Below, in pieces: positions 34,967 to 42,808 of a stretch of 64,000 nucleotides of DNA. Within the stretch, counting starts at the first letter, position 1. Each line of letters opens with the position of its first letter. The notes below the pieces were generated by a model, which saw only the letters and a list, made by a program, of their open reading frames with translations, was not told the DNA's origin and made no database searches. The translations under genes were made by a program, and so were the position numbers. The DNA comes from UBA1672 sp964352375 (lineage in GTDB: Bacteria > Pseudomonadota > Alphaproteobacteria > Micavibrionales > Micavibrionaceae): positions 1 to 64,000 of the forward strand of contig CAYGSA010000002.1 of the NCBI GenBank assembly GCA_964352375.1, in the 5' to 3' direction.

Positions 34967-36361
34967 TTATTTCATGTCAATTGCTGCCTGAATACGTGCG
35001 CATGTTTCTTCTTTGCCTAAAATCTCTGCAGCATGAAATATTGACGGGGATACTGTTGTTCCTGTTAATGCGGCGCGGAGCGGCATGGCAACTTTTCCAA
35101 GTTTGCCGTCTTCATGTTCATCCGCGATGTGTTTGCATAGAGCTTGAATGTTTTCGGATGTAAAATTATTGGTGCTTTGGAATGCTTTGAGGAGTGCCTG
35201 TAATGTTTTGTCTGCGCCCTTTAGTATGTTCATTGCCTTTTCATCGAAATCTAGTGGAATTGTTTTGCCATAGAAGGCGGACTCTTGTGCAAATTGTATG
35301 AGCGTTTTTGCGCGTGATTTAAGTTCATCACTGTGGGCTGTTATTCTTTCTTTCGCTAAATCACTTAAGGGTGTTGGGTAAAAAGCTGCTGCTTGTTCGA
35401 TTAAGTATTCTGTCGAGGCTTCGCCGATATAATGTGCGTTGAGATTTTCCAGCTTTGCGATATCGAATTTAGCAGGGGCTTTTCCTATGGCTTTTAGATC
35501 GAACCATTTCAGAGCTTGCTCTCGGGATATCGTTTCGTCATCACCATGTGACCATCCGAGGCGGAGGAGGTAGTTGAACATCGCCTCTGGGAGAAAGCCA
35601 AGTGCTTTGTAGTCTTGGAGGCTTTCTGAGCCGTGGCGCTTAGAAAATTTTCCGCCGTCTTGCCCATGAATTAAAGGGAGGTGTGCGAATTCAGGAACTA
35701 TCCAGCCCATGGCATCAAAAATTATTTTTTGTCGGAAAGTATTGTTGAGGTGGTCGTCTCCGCGAATGACATGTGTGATGTTCATATCGTGATCGTCCAC
35801 GACAACGGACAACATGTATGTTGGCGTGCCGTCATTGCGCAGGATAATGAAATCATCGAGTTGATCGTTTGGAACGGTGACTTCGCCTTGGACAATGTCT
35901 TTGATTGTGCTGTGCCCTTCGATGGGAGCTTTTATACGTATGACAGGCCTGATGTCTTTGGGCGCTGTGGATGGATCGGCGTCTCTCCAGCGGCGATCAT
36001 AAAATGTTTTTTTGCCTTCTGCTTTCGCGGTTTCGCGCATTTCGGTGAGTTCTTCGGGGGAGCAGTAACAATAATAGGCTTGGTTTTTCTCGATCATTTT
36101 CATGGCGACTTCGGTATGACGATCAAGGCGTGCGAATTGTGATGTGACTTCGCCGTCATAATCAAGACCAAGCCATTCAAGGCCTTCCATTATGGCTTGA
36201 ACGGCTTCTTCGGAGTGGCGTTTACGGTCTGTGTCTTCGATGCGGACAACGAATTTCCCACCCTTTGCCCGCGCATAGAGCCAGTTAAAAAGCGCCGTGC
36301 GGGCATTTCCAATATGCATAAAGCCTGTTGGGGATGGTGGAAAACGTGTTACAACTGACAT
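34967..36361 (-). CDS. gltX: Glutamyl-tRNA synthetase
   Basis: Class I aminoacyl-tRNA synthetase, 464 aa. The HIGH-type motif is HIGN at 16-19 within PPSPTGFMHIGNARTALFN. The KMSKS-type motif is KFSKR at 238-242, followed by HGSESLQDYKALGFLPEA. The C-terminal anticodon-binding helical domain is present. AAGGAG lies ten bases before its ATG on the minus strand. It is divergent from comEC with under 40 bases between them. Alphaproteobacteria often have two GltX copies; only this one is in view. Confidence 0.96.
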   Translation of the reverse strand: MSVVTRFPPSPTGFMHIGNARTALFNWLYARAKGGKFVVRIEDTDRKRHSEEAVQAIMEGLEWLGLDYDGEVTSQFARLDRHTEVAMKMIEKNQAYYCYCSPEELTEMRETAKAEGKKTFYDRRWRDADPSTAPKDIRPVIRIKAPIEGHSTIKDIVQGEVTVPNDQLDDFIILRNDGTPTYMLSVVVDDHDMNITHVIRGDDHLNNTFRQKIIFDAMGWIVPEFAHLPLIHGQDGGKFSKRHGSESLQDYKALGFLPEAMFNYLLRLGWSHGDDETISREQALKWFDLKAIGKAPAKFDIAKLENLNAHYIGEASTEYLIEQAAAFYPTPLSDLAKERITAHSDELKSRAKTLIQFAQESAFYGKTIPLDFDEKAMNILKGADKTLQALLKAFQSTNNFTSENIQALCKHIADEHEDGKLGKVAMPLRAALTGTTVSPSIFHAAEILGKEETCARIQAAIDMK

Positions 36362-36399
36362 TACTTTGGTGCTCCTTTTATTATGGATGGGACATTACC

Positions 36400-38538
36400 A
36401 TGCAACGCGCGCTACGCCTAGAGTCGATCATAGCAATCCGGCGATTTTCGTTATCGGCGTTTTCTTTGTCGTTTGGGTGGTTTCTTGATCAGTTATATGT
36501 GCAGAAGGATCACATTTTTTTATGGATTCCTGTGTTTTTTGGCCTTGGCATCGGAGGCTATTTTTTATTGCCCTTTGAACCGCCGATTGCTCTTGCTTTG
36601 TTGGTTTGGGGGCTGGCGCTTTCTATACATGTTTTGATAGGTGGGCCTTGTCGTTTTGTATCGTTAGCGGTTTTTCTTGTTGCTTCAGGTTTTCTTGCGT
36701 CGTGTTTACGGACATCGTCTGTGTATACGCCGATTTTGGATAAGAAGATCAATATTGTGGATGTTGTCGGGCAGGTGGTTTCGATTGAGCCAATGGAAGA
36801 CGGTAGCGGGAGCCGCATTATTTTGTCTGACTTGGGCATTGAAAAACTGAGTTCCGAAGATACACCGCGTAAAATACGGTTGCGCTTGCGTGCGGATGAT
36901 GGTGTTCAAGTTGGGCAACGGATTAAGGTGCTTGCGTCTTTAACGCCGCCTTCTGCACCTTTGGTTCCAGGTGGGTTTGATTTTCGGCGGTATCTGTATT
37001 TTCAGGGTATTGGAGCGGTTGGGTTTATATTCAGAGCGCCTGAAATTTTGGTGTCTGCGCCGCCGCGTTTTATGGTGATTGAGGCCATGCGTGGGTTTAT
37101 CGCGTCGCGAATTCAGTATGCACTTGAGCCTCAGCATGCGTCGGTGGCTCTTGCATTGATTGTCGGGCAGAAGAACGCGCTTTCAGATGTTGACCGGCAA
37201 GCTTTGCGGGATGCGGGGTTGGCGCATATGCTTGCGATTTCGGGTTTGCATGTTGGATTAGTGTCAGGGGCTTTGTTCTTCTTTTTGAGGTTTGGGCTCG
37301 CAGCTATTCCGTTTATTGCGCTTCGTTACCCAATTAAAAAGATTGCTGCGGTTTTTGCGTTTGCGGGGGCGGTATTTTACATGTTGCTAGCGGGGGGGAC
37401 TGTGCCGACGCAGCGCGCAGTTCTTATGATTGGAATTGTTTTTCTTGCTATTCTTACAGATCGATCACCCATATCTTTAAGGCTGGTTGCTTTTTCGGCA
37501 CTGATCGTTCTGATTTTCAAGCCAGAAAGTTTACTGAGTGCGAGTTTTCATATGTCTTTTGCTGCGGTGACATGTCTTGTATATTTCTATGATTTAACAC
37601 GGAATTTTTGGTCACAGCAGTATAGTAAGATTGATTGGTTTCGAAAAATTATGCTCTATTTTTTAGCGGTCTGTATTACGACGGTGATTGCGAGTTTTGC
37701 GACCGCGCCCTTTGCGCTATATCATTTCGGGCAGGTTTCGTTTATTGGGTCACTTGCGAATTTGGTTGCAGTACCCTTGTTTGCGTTTTTGATTATGCCG
37801 TTTGCGTTACTCAGCACAGTAGTCACCCCGATAGGTCTGGAATATTGGCCTCTACAGGTTGTTGGTGGCGGGATTGATTTGATGCTTGAGGTGGCGTTTT
37901 GGGCGGCTGATTTGCCTTGGGCTATCTATCGAAGTTCAGCTTGGGGAGCGGGGGCGTGTGTGAGGTTGGTTGCGGCGGGGCGGTGGATTGTTTTGTGGAA
38001 AGGTTGGGGACGTGTGCTTGCGGTTTTTCCTTTGTGTTTGTCTATTATTTTGGCAGGGCAGCAGGTTTTGCCCAATCTGCTTGTCTCACCGTCACATAAA
38101 TTATTTGCTGTTAAGCATGATGATGCGCTTTATGTTTCGTCACGCAAAAGTGATAAATTCGTATTAGAGCGTTGGGAGGACTATTATGGTTTGGAGGAAG
38201 GGGCGGCGATGCCTTTGCCTTATAAAGGTGGAGAAAAAGCACAGGCGATAATATACAAATGTGGAGAGGATGGTTGCCGATTTGAAATGCACGGTGAAAA
38301 AATTTCATATGTGCGCACGGGGTATGCTCAATTATCAGAATGTCAGTGGGCCGATATTTTGGTTTCTGTTCATCCTGTCGATAAGCGCAATTGCTCTGCA
38401 CGGGTTGTGGTGGATAAGTTTGATACTTGGCGTCATGGGGGGCACGCGATTTGGTTGTCAGGATTGAATGTACGTGTTGAGACTGTCGCGGAACACACGT
38501 CTAAAAGACCTTGGTCAGCTTATAAGCATAGGGATTAG
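36400..38538 (+). CDS. comEC: ComEC/Rec2-family competence/DNA-transport membrane protein
   Basis: Polytopic inner-membrane channel protein that in competent bacteria takes single-stranded DNA into the cell. From the ATG at 36400 it has 712 aa. Family blocks are PGGFDFRRYLYFQGIGAVG in the N-terminal OB-like domain and LALIVGQKNALSDVDRQALRDAGLAHMLAISGLHVGLV (in parts) at the start of the Competence domain. LLAGGTVPTQRAVLMI and ASFHMSFAAV follow. The C-terminal metallo-beta-lactamase domain is missing, as is common in alphaproteobacteria. An earlier ATG (36328) would lie inside gltX. It ends in a four-base convergent overlap with lexA. Confidence 0.93.
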   Translation: MQRALRLESIIAIRRFSLSAFSLSFGWFLDQLYVQKDHIFLWIPVFFGLGIGGYFLLPFEPPIALALLVWGLALSIHVLIGGPCRFVSLAVFLVASGFLASCLRTSSVYTPILDKKINIVDVVGQVVSIEPMEDGSGSRIILSDLGIEKLSSEDTPRKIRLRLRADDGVQVGQRIKVLASLTPPSAPLVPGGFDFRRYLYFQGIGAVGFIFRAPEILVSAPPRFMVIEAMRGFIASRIQYALEPQHASVALALIVGQKNALSDVDRQALRDAGLAHMLAISGLHVGLVSGALFFFLRFGLAAIPFIALRYPIKKIAAVFAFAGAVFYMLLAGGTVPTQRAVLMIGIVFLAILTDRSPISLRLVAFSALIVLIFKPESLLSASFHMSFAAVTCLVYFYDLTRNFWSQQYSKIDWFRKIMLYFLAVCITTVIASFATAPFALYHFGQVSFIGSLANLVAVPLFAFLIMPFALLSTVVTPIGLEYWPLQVVGGGIDLMLEVAFWAADLPWAIYRSSAWGAGACVRLVAAGRWIVLWKGWGRVLAVFPLCLSIILAGQQVLPNLLVSPSHKLFAVKHDDALYVSSRKSDKFVLERWEDYYGLEEGAAMPLPYKGGEKAQAIIYKCGEDGCRFEMHGEKISYVRTGYAQLSECQWADILVSVHPVDKRNCSARVVVDKFDTWRHGGHAIWLSGLNVRVETVAEHTSKRPWSAYKHRD

Positions 38539-39176
38539 TGATATGTTCGAAGCAGGCTAGAGAGTTTGCCTTGTATTTTAACGCGGTTTGATTCTAGCGT
38601 TCTTGGTTGATGAGTATCGTTTTCAGGTTTTAATGTTACTTGTCCGGCTTTACGGTATATGCGTTTTAAGGTGACCTCTAGATCATCGACGAGGGCTACA
38701 ACGATATCGCCATCATTTGCGGTTTCACATTTTCTAATGATGACCGTGTCTTGGTCATGGATTCCAGCGTTTATCATAGATTCTCCATCTACGGTTAGGG
38801 CGTAGTGTTCGCCTGTACCGAGAAAACCTTGGGGGAGAGCGATTGTTTCCCCTTCGTCGCGAACGGCCTCAATGGGAGTTCCTGCGGCGATGCGACCGTA
38901 GAGGGGGACTTTGTCTAATGTTATATCATTTGCTGCCTGTTGGGTTGATTTTGGTGTGAGATCGCCTGGTAAGCGCTTTATTTGCAGGGCGCGAGCACGA
39001 TGGGGGAGGCGTTCAATATATCCTCGTTCCACAAGGGCAGAAATAAGCCTGTGAATTCCTGATTTTGATTTTAGTCCAAGAGCATCTTTCATTTCTTCGA
39101 AAGAGGGGGGGATGTCATCAATTGACATTTTTTCGTGGATGTATAGCAATAAATCCTTTTGCTTTTTGGTTAGCAT
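38535..39176 (-). CDS. lexA: LexA repressor (SOS response)
   Basis: Represses DNA-damage genes and cleaves itself when RecA is activated. The 213 aa have an N-terminal winged helix (residues 1-65: PPSFEEMKDALGLKSKSGIHRLISALVERGYI in parts). The S24 peptidase domain has the cleavage site Ala98-Gly99 (GRIAAGTP), catalytic Ser133 (DGESM) and Lys171 (VTLKRI). A GGAG precedes the start. A LexA operator lies in its own promoter (39209-39223), implying autoregulation. It is convergent with comEC. Confidence 0.97.
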   Translation of the reverse strand: MLTKKQKDLLLYIHEKMSIDDIPPSFEEMKDALGLKSKSGIHRLISALVERGYIERLPHRARALQIKRLPGDLTPKSTQQAANDITLDKVPLYGRIAAGTPIEAVRDEGETIALPQGFLGTGEHYALTVDGESMINAGIHDQDTVIIRKCETANDGDIVVALVDDLEVTLKRIYRKAGQVTLKPENDTHQPRTLESNRVKIQGKLSSLLRTYH

Positions 39177-39208
39177 TTTTTCTCCATTTCAATAGATATA
39201 CACTATTT

Positions 39209-39223
39209 GTTCTATTAAAGTTC
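39209..39223 (-). promoter_or_regulatory. LexA operator (SOS box) of lexA
   Basis: Direct repeat GTTC-N7-GTTC on the plus strand (GTTC at 39209-39212 and 39220-39223, exactly seven bases between), reading GAAC-N7-GAAC on the coding strand. This is the alphaproteobacterial LexA consensus. It lies 33-47 bases upstream of the lexA ATG and overlaps the predicted -10 region, where a bound repressor would block transcription. Confidence 0.85.
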
Positions 39224-39237
39224 TTTGTTTGTGTCAA
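39209..39237 (-). promoter_or_regulatory. Probable lexA promoter
   Basis: Read on the minus strand, a perfect -35 TTGACA (plus-strand TGTCAA at 39232-39237) is followed after 17 bases by TAGAAC (plus-strand GTTCTA at 39209-39214), a weak -10. The weak -10 is explained because those bases also form half of the LexA operator. The promoter lies in the 74-base gap between trpC and lexA, so lexA can be transcribed independently of the trp genes. Confidence 0.65.
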
Positions 39238-39250
39238 TGGGTACTGTGTT

Positions 39251-40027
39251 TTATTTGATTAATTCTTTTACCGCGGCACTGATATCGTCTTGGCGCATCA
39301 GACTCTCACCCACGAGGAATCCATTATAGCCTGATGTATGTAAGCCTCGTAAAGTCTGGTTGTCTGGAATACCGCTTTCTGAAATTTTGTAGCAGTTTTT
39401 TGGCATATACTTGAGCAGATCATATGATGTTTTTAAATCAATCGCCATCGTTTTGAGGTTGCGATTATTTACACCGATCATCATCGGGTCGAGTTTGAGG
39501 CTACGTTCTAATTCTTCGAGATTGTGCACTTCGATGAGGATGTCCATGCGCAGCTCTCTTGTTATTTCGTAGAGTTCTGTGGCTTGGTTGTCTTCTAGGG
39601 CAGCCATAATCAGTAGAATACAGTCTGCGCCTAGTGTTCTTGATTCGTATATTTGGTAAGGGTCGATCATGAAGTCTTTTCTCAGGACAGGGATATTGAC
39701 CGCTTTTTTGATCGACACGAGGTATCCGTCACATCCTTGGAAATAAGGTTCATCCGTTAAAATAGATAAGCATGTGGCGCCTGATGTTTTGTATGTTTGT
39801 GCGATTTGTACGGGATCGAAATCATGACGAATGATGCCCTTGCTGGGAGATGCTTTTTTAACTTCAGCGATTAGCGCAGGGCCGTTTGTGGCTTTCATGG
39901 CTGTGAGGAACCCGGAGGGGAGTGGTTGGTCTTCTGCCATGTAGCGCATATCATCGAGAGTGCGCAGGGAGCGTTTATACTCGACGTGTTCACGTTTTTT
40001 GAGGCAAATCTCGGTTAATTTATCCAT
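39251..40027 (-). CDS. trpC: Indole-3-glycerol phosphate synthase
   Basis: TIM-barrel enzyme closing the indole ring in tryptophan synthesis, 258 aa, monofunctional (no TrpF fusion). Seen are ALIAEVKKASPSKGIIR with the catalytic Lys, ISILTDEPYFQG-like CLSILTDEPYFQG, PVLRKDFMIDPYQIYESR, LIEVHNLEELERSL and IGVNNRNLKT. The C-terminal phosphate loop is SESGI...GFLVGESLM. The start overlaps the trpD stop by eight bases. No moaC/moeA genes lie between it and lexA. Confidence 0.96.
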   Translation of the reverse strand: MDKLTEICLKKREHVEYKRSLRTLDDMRYMAEDQPLPSGFLTAMKATNGPALIAEVKKASPSKGIIRHDFDPVQIAQTYKTSGATCLSILTDEPYFQGCDGYLVSIKKAVNIPVLRKDFMIDPYQIYESRTLGADCILLIMAALEDNQATELYEITRELRMDILIEVHNLEELERSLKLDPMMIGVNNRNLKTMAIDLKTSYDLLKYMPKNCYKISESGIPDNQTLRGLHTSGYNGFLVGESLMRQDDISAAVKELIK

Positions 40028-40997
40028 TTGTGAAGTCTCTATAGTGTTCGAAAATATTTAATGCTCTGCTTTCATCAAGTGCAGATTTGGCATAAGATAC
40101 GCCGTTCTGGATAGTTTCCACTTTACCAGCAATTAAAAGTACTGCAGCTGTGTTGGCGATGACAATATCGCGGTATGCATTTTTTTCGCCTTTTAGAATA
40201 TTGAGAAGCGCTGTTGCGTTTTCTGCAGGCTCTCCGCCCTTCAATTCAAACGGGTTTGCAGTTTTTAGGCCGAAGTCAAGGGAGGTTAGTATGCCTTCTG
40301 TTATTTGACCATTATGCAGTTTAGCGATGTAGGTTTCTCCTGTCGTGGTGATTTCGTCAAGGCCATCTGATCCGTGAACAACCCATGCGCTTATGGTTCC
40401 TAGGTTTTTGAGGACTTCGGCGATTGGAAGGGTGAGGGATTGATCAAATACGCCCAGCAGTTGAAACTTTGTTTTGGCAGGGTTGGCGAGTGGGCCGAGT
40501 ATATTAAAAATTGTGCGTTTGGCTATTTTTTTGCGCGCAGGAGCGACGAAGCGCATGGCGCTGTGGTGATTTGGAGCCATGAGGAAGGCGAAGTTGTAGA
40601 GTTTTAGTGCTTCCTCTAATTTTTCTTGCTGGATATCTAAGTTTATATCCAGTGCCTCTAGTACGTCGGCTGCGCCTGATTTTGAACTGGCGGAGCGGTT
40701 GCCGTGTTTTGCGACGGGTACGCCGCATGCGGCTGATACTATGGCTACGGCAGTTGAGATGTTGTATGTGCCTGAGGCATCACCGCCTGTGCCACAGCAA
40801 TCGACGGCGCCTTCGGGTGCAATAATATGCAAGGCTTTTTCGCGCATGACTTTTGCGGCGCCTGTGATTTCTTCTACGGTTTCTCCGCGTGAGGATAGCT
40901 CAAGGAGAAATTCTTCGATTTTTTCATCACTCCATTCGCCGTTCATAATTTCGGACATGGATTGAATCATCTCAGATTCGGTGAGGGACTTTCTCAT
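40020..40997 (-). CDS. trpD: Anthranilate phosphoribosyltransferase
   Basis: Transfers phosphoribose to anthranilate. The 325 aa show the glycine-rich PRPP loop CCGTGGDASGTYNISTAVAIV (in parts), KHGNRSASSKSGAADVLEAL, the anthranilate-binding region FAFLMAPNHHSAM, and FNILGPLANPA. The length is near normal (330-345). The start overlaps the trpG stop by four bases (ATGA), so the genes are translationally coupled as trpG-trpD-trpC. Confidence 0.96.
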   Translation of the reverse strand: MRKSLTESEMIQSMSEIMNGEWSDEKIEEFLLELSSRGETVEEITGAAKVMREKALHIIAPEGAVDCCGTGGDASGTYNISTAVAIVSAACGVPVAKHGNRSASSKSGAADVLEALDINLDIQQEKLEEALKLYNFAFLMAPNHHSAMRFVAPARKKIAKRTIFNILGPLANPAKTKFQLLGVFDQSLTLPIAEVLKNLGTISAWVVHGSDGLDEITTTGETYIAKLHNGQITEGILTSLDFGLKTANPFELKGGEPAENATALLNILKGEKNAYRDIVIANTAAVLLIAGKVETIQNGVSYAKSALDESRALNIFEHYRDFTNG

Positions 40998-41560
40998 TTT
41001 GTTAAATCCAGAAAGTTTTTTAATATTTTATGGCCGTGTTCTGTGGCGATACTTTCGGGGTGGAACTGCACGCCGTGTATTGGTTTTGTTTTGTGGGATA
41101 GCCCCATGATAATTCCGTCATCGGTTTGCGCTGTGATTTCTAGGCATTCGGGGATATCTGATGTGGTGAGTGAGTGATAACGCGTTACTGTGAACGGTGA
41201 GGGAATGTTTTTGAATATGGTGTTGTTACTGTGGGTGATTTTGCTTGTTTTGCCGTGAAGAGGTTCTGGGGCGCGGATAACTTTTCCGCCAAAGGCTTGG
41301 GCAATGCTTTGGTGGCCTAAACATACACCGAACAGGGGCGTGTTGCTTTTTGCAGCGAGCGAGATGAGTTCAAGGCATATTCCTGCGTTATCGGGGTCGC
41401 TTGGTCCAGGGGAAATTAATATGCCGTTTGGTTTTGTGTCAATAACTTGCTGCGCGGTGCATGCATCGTTTCTGATGACGTTTGATTTCGCGCCAAGGTC
41501 GCCCAGATATTGAACAAGGTTGTATGTAAAGCTATCGTAATTGTCGATTAATGTAATCAT
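40994..41560 (-). CDS. trpG: Anthranilate synthase component II (glutamine amidotransferase)
   Basis: Supplies ammonia to TrpE. The 188-aa class I amidotransferase has the nucleophile Cys80 in PLFGVCLGHQSIAQAFGG, and the His/Glu pair in GVQFHPESIATEHG near the C-terminus. The N-terminus MITLIDNYDSFTYNLVQYL is typical, and the oxyanion loop is LISPGPSDPD. It heads the minus-strand trpGDC unit. It is separated from its partner trpE by a gene on the opposite strand. Confidence 0.97.
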   Translation of the reverse strand: MITLIDNYDSFTYNLVQYLGDLGAKSNVIRNDACTAQQVIDTKPNGILISPGPSDPDNAGICLELISLAAKSNTPLFGVCLGHQSIAQAFGGKVIRAPEPLHGKTSKITHSNNTIFKNIPSPFTVTRYHSLTTSDIPECLEITAQTDDGIIMGLSHKTKPIHGVQFHPESIATEHGHKILKNFLDLTK

Positions 41561-41623
41561 GGATTTGTTATGACGTTTTGTGTTACAAAAGGCAAGAATA
41601 CAAAAGACTTGACGTAAGATAAT

Positions 41624-42808
41624 ATGCTTTTTGATGATAAAAAACCGAATTATGATCCTCCTGAGCCTGATAGGCCAACCAGTAATTCTGTGAAAACTTT
41701 AATCTTTATTATGATTGGCTCCGTGCTGGTTGTTTTCACTGATCTCGTGATTTTGGATGGTAAGCGCTATATTTGGAAATCTGATGAGCCAAATGTTTCT
41801 GTGACAGGAGATTTATCAATCGATGCTTATTCCCTGCAAGACCGGCATTCCCGTTATATGACTGAAGGAATTTCCGTGCCGCAGGAATTGGCGGAATATG
41901 CTGCTCCAACATTTCCTGATTCTATAGGTCTTAATAATATTGAGCCTGCGATAGGTACGCCTGATTATTTGGTTGAGCCTGATCTTACGGTTAAGAGCAT
42001 TAATGAGGTGCTTTTGGATTTGGAGTCTTACGATGAGGAGTCTCCAGTTGTTTCTGAAACTGTGAAAGACGTTACAACGAAGAAAGAAATAGAATTTGAA
42101 CGCCCTGCGATTTCGCGCACTGGAAAAATTGCGGTCATTATTGATGATATGGGGGTGACGTTGCGCAGTAAGTTGGTTGAGATATTGGATGGACCGCTGA
42201 CACTTGCGTATTTGCCATATGCGGAAAACCTTCCTGAGCGTACGGCGCGGGCAAAGGCTAATGGACATGAGTTGATGGTGCATTTGCCTATGGAGCCTAT
42301 GAATGAAGCGCTTGACGGGGGGCCTCGTGTGCTCAGTAGTGATTTGAATGCGACGGAATTTGAGTCAACTTTGCAGTGGGGATTATCGCAGTTCGACGGA
42401 TATGTTGGGGTGAATAACCATATGGGGAGTCGTTTGACGCAGGATGATGAGGCGCTTGGGCGTATGATGGATATTTTGAAACAGCGCGATGTGTTTTTTA
42501 TCGATTCCAAGACAATTTCAACGTCTGTCGCTGCGGATGTTGCCAAGGATCATGGCTTGGCCTTTGCGGAGCGTGATGTGTTTTTAGATCACGAAATTTC
42601 AACTGAGTTTATTGAGGGCGCTTTGCGCAAGTTAGAGCGTATTGCACTGGATAAAGGATATGCGATTGCAATTGGACACCCGCACAAGGAAACGATTGCT
42701 GCGTTGAAAGTTTGGATGCCGACGCTTGCTGATAAGGGGCTTGAGCTTGTGCCTGCGAGCGCGCTTGTGAATAGGCCCGTTGTCGATGAAACGGTTGCGG
42801 TGCGTTAG
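41624..42808 (+). CDS. Divergent polysaccharide deacetylase family protein (YibQ-like)
   Basis: 394-aa membrane-anchored protein. A short polar N-terminus is followed by one transmembrane helix (about residues 25-46, TLIFIMIGSVLVVFTDLVIL), a ~110-residue acidic linker, and a C-terminal NodB-like domain. The domain begins KIAVIIDDMGVTLRSKLVEI and contains HELMVHLPMEPM, GVNNHMGSRLT and AIAIGHPHKETI; this is the divergent deacetylase family (YibQ). It probably acts in the periplasm; the substrate is unknown. It lies between trpG (divergent) and trpE (convergent, stops overlap by four bases). Confidence 0.88.
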   Translation: MLFDDKKPNYDPPEPDRPTSNSVKTLIFIMIGSVLVVFTDLVILDGKRYIWKSDEPNVSVTGDLSIDAYSLQDRHSRYMTEGISVPQELAEYAAPTFPDSIGLNNIEPAIGTPDYLVEPDLTVKSINEVLLDLESYDEESPVVSETVKDVTTKKEIEFERPAISRTGKIAVIIDDMGVTLRSKLVEILDGPLTLAYLPYAENLPERTARAKANGHELMVHLPMEPMNEALDGGPRVLSSDLNATEFESTLQWGLSQFDGYVGVNNHMGSRLTQDDEALGRMMDILKQRDVFFIDSKTISTSVAADVAKDHGLAFAERDVFLDHEISTEFIEGALRKLERIALDKGYAIAIGHPHKETIAALKVWMPTLADKGLELVPASALVNRPVVDETVAVR

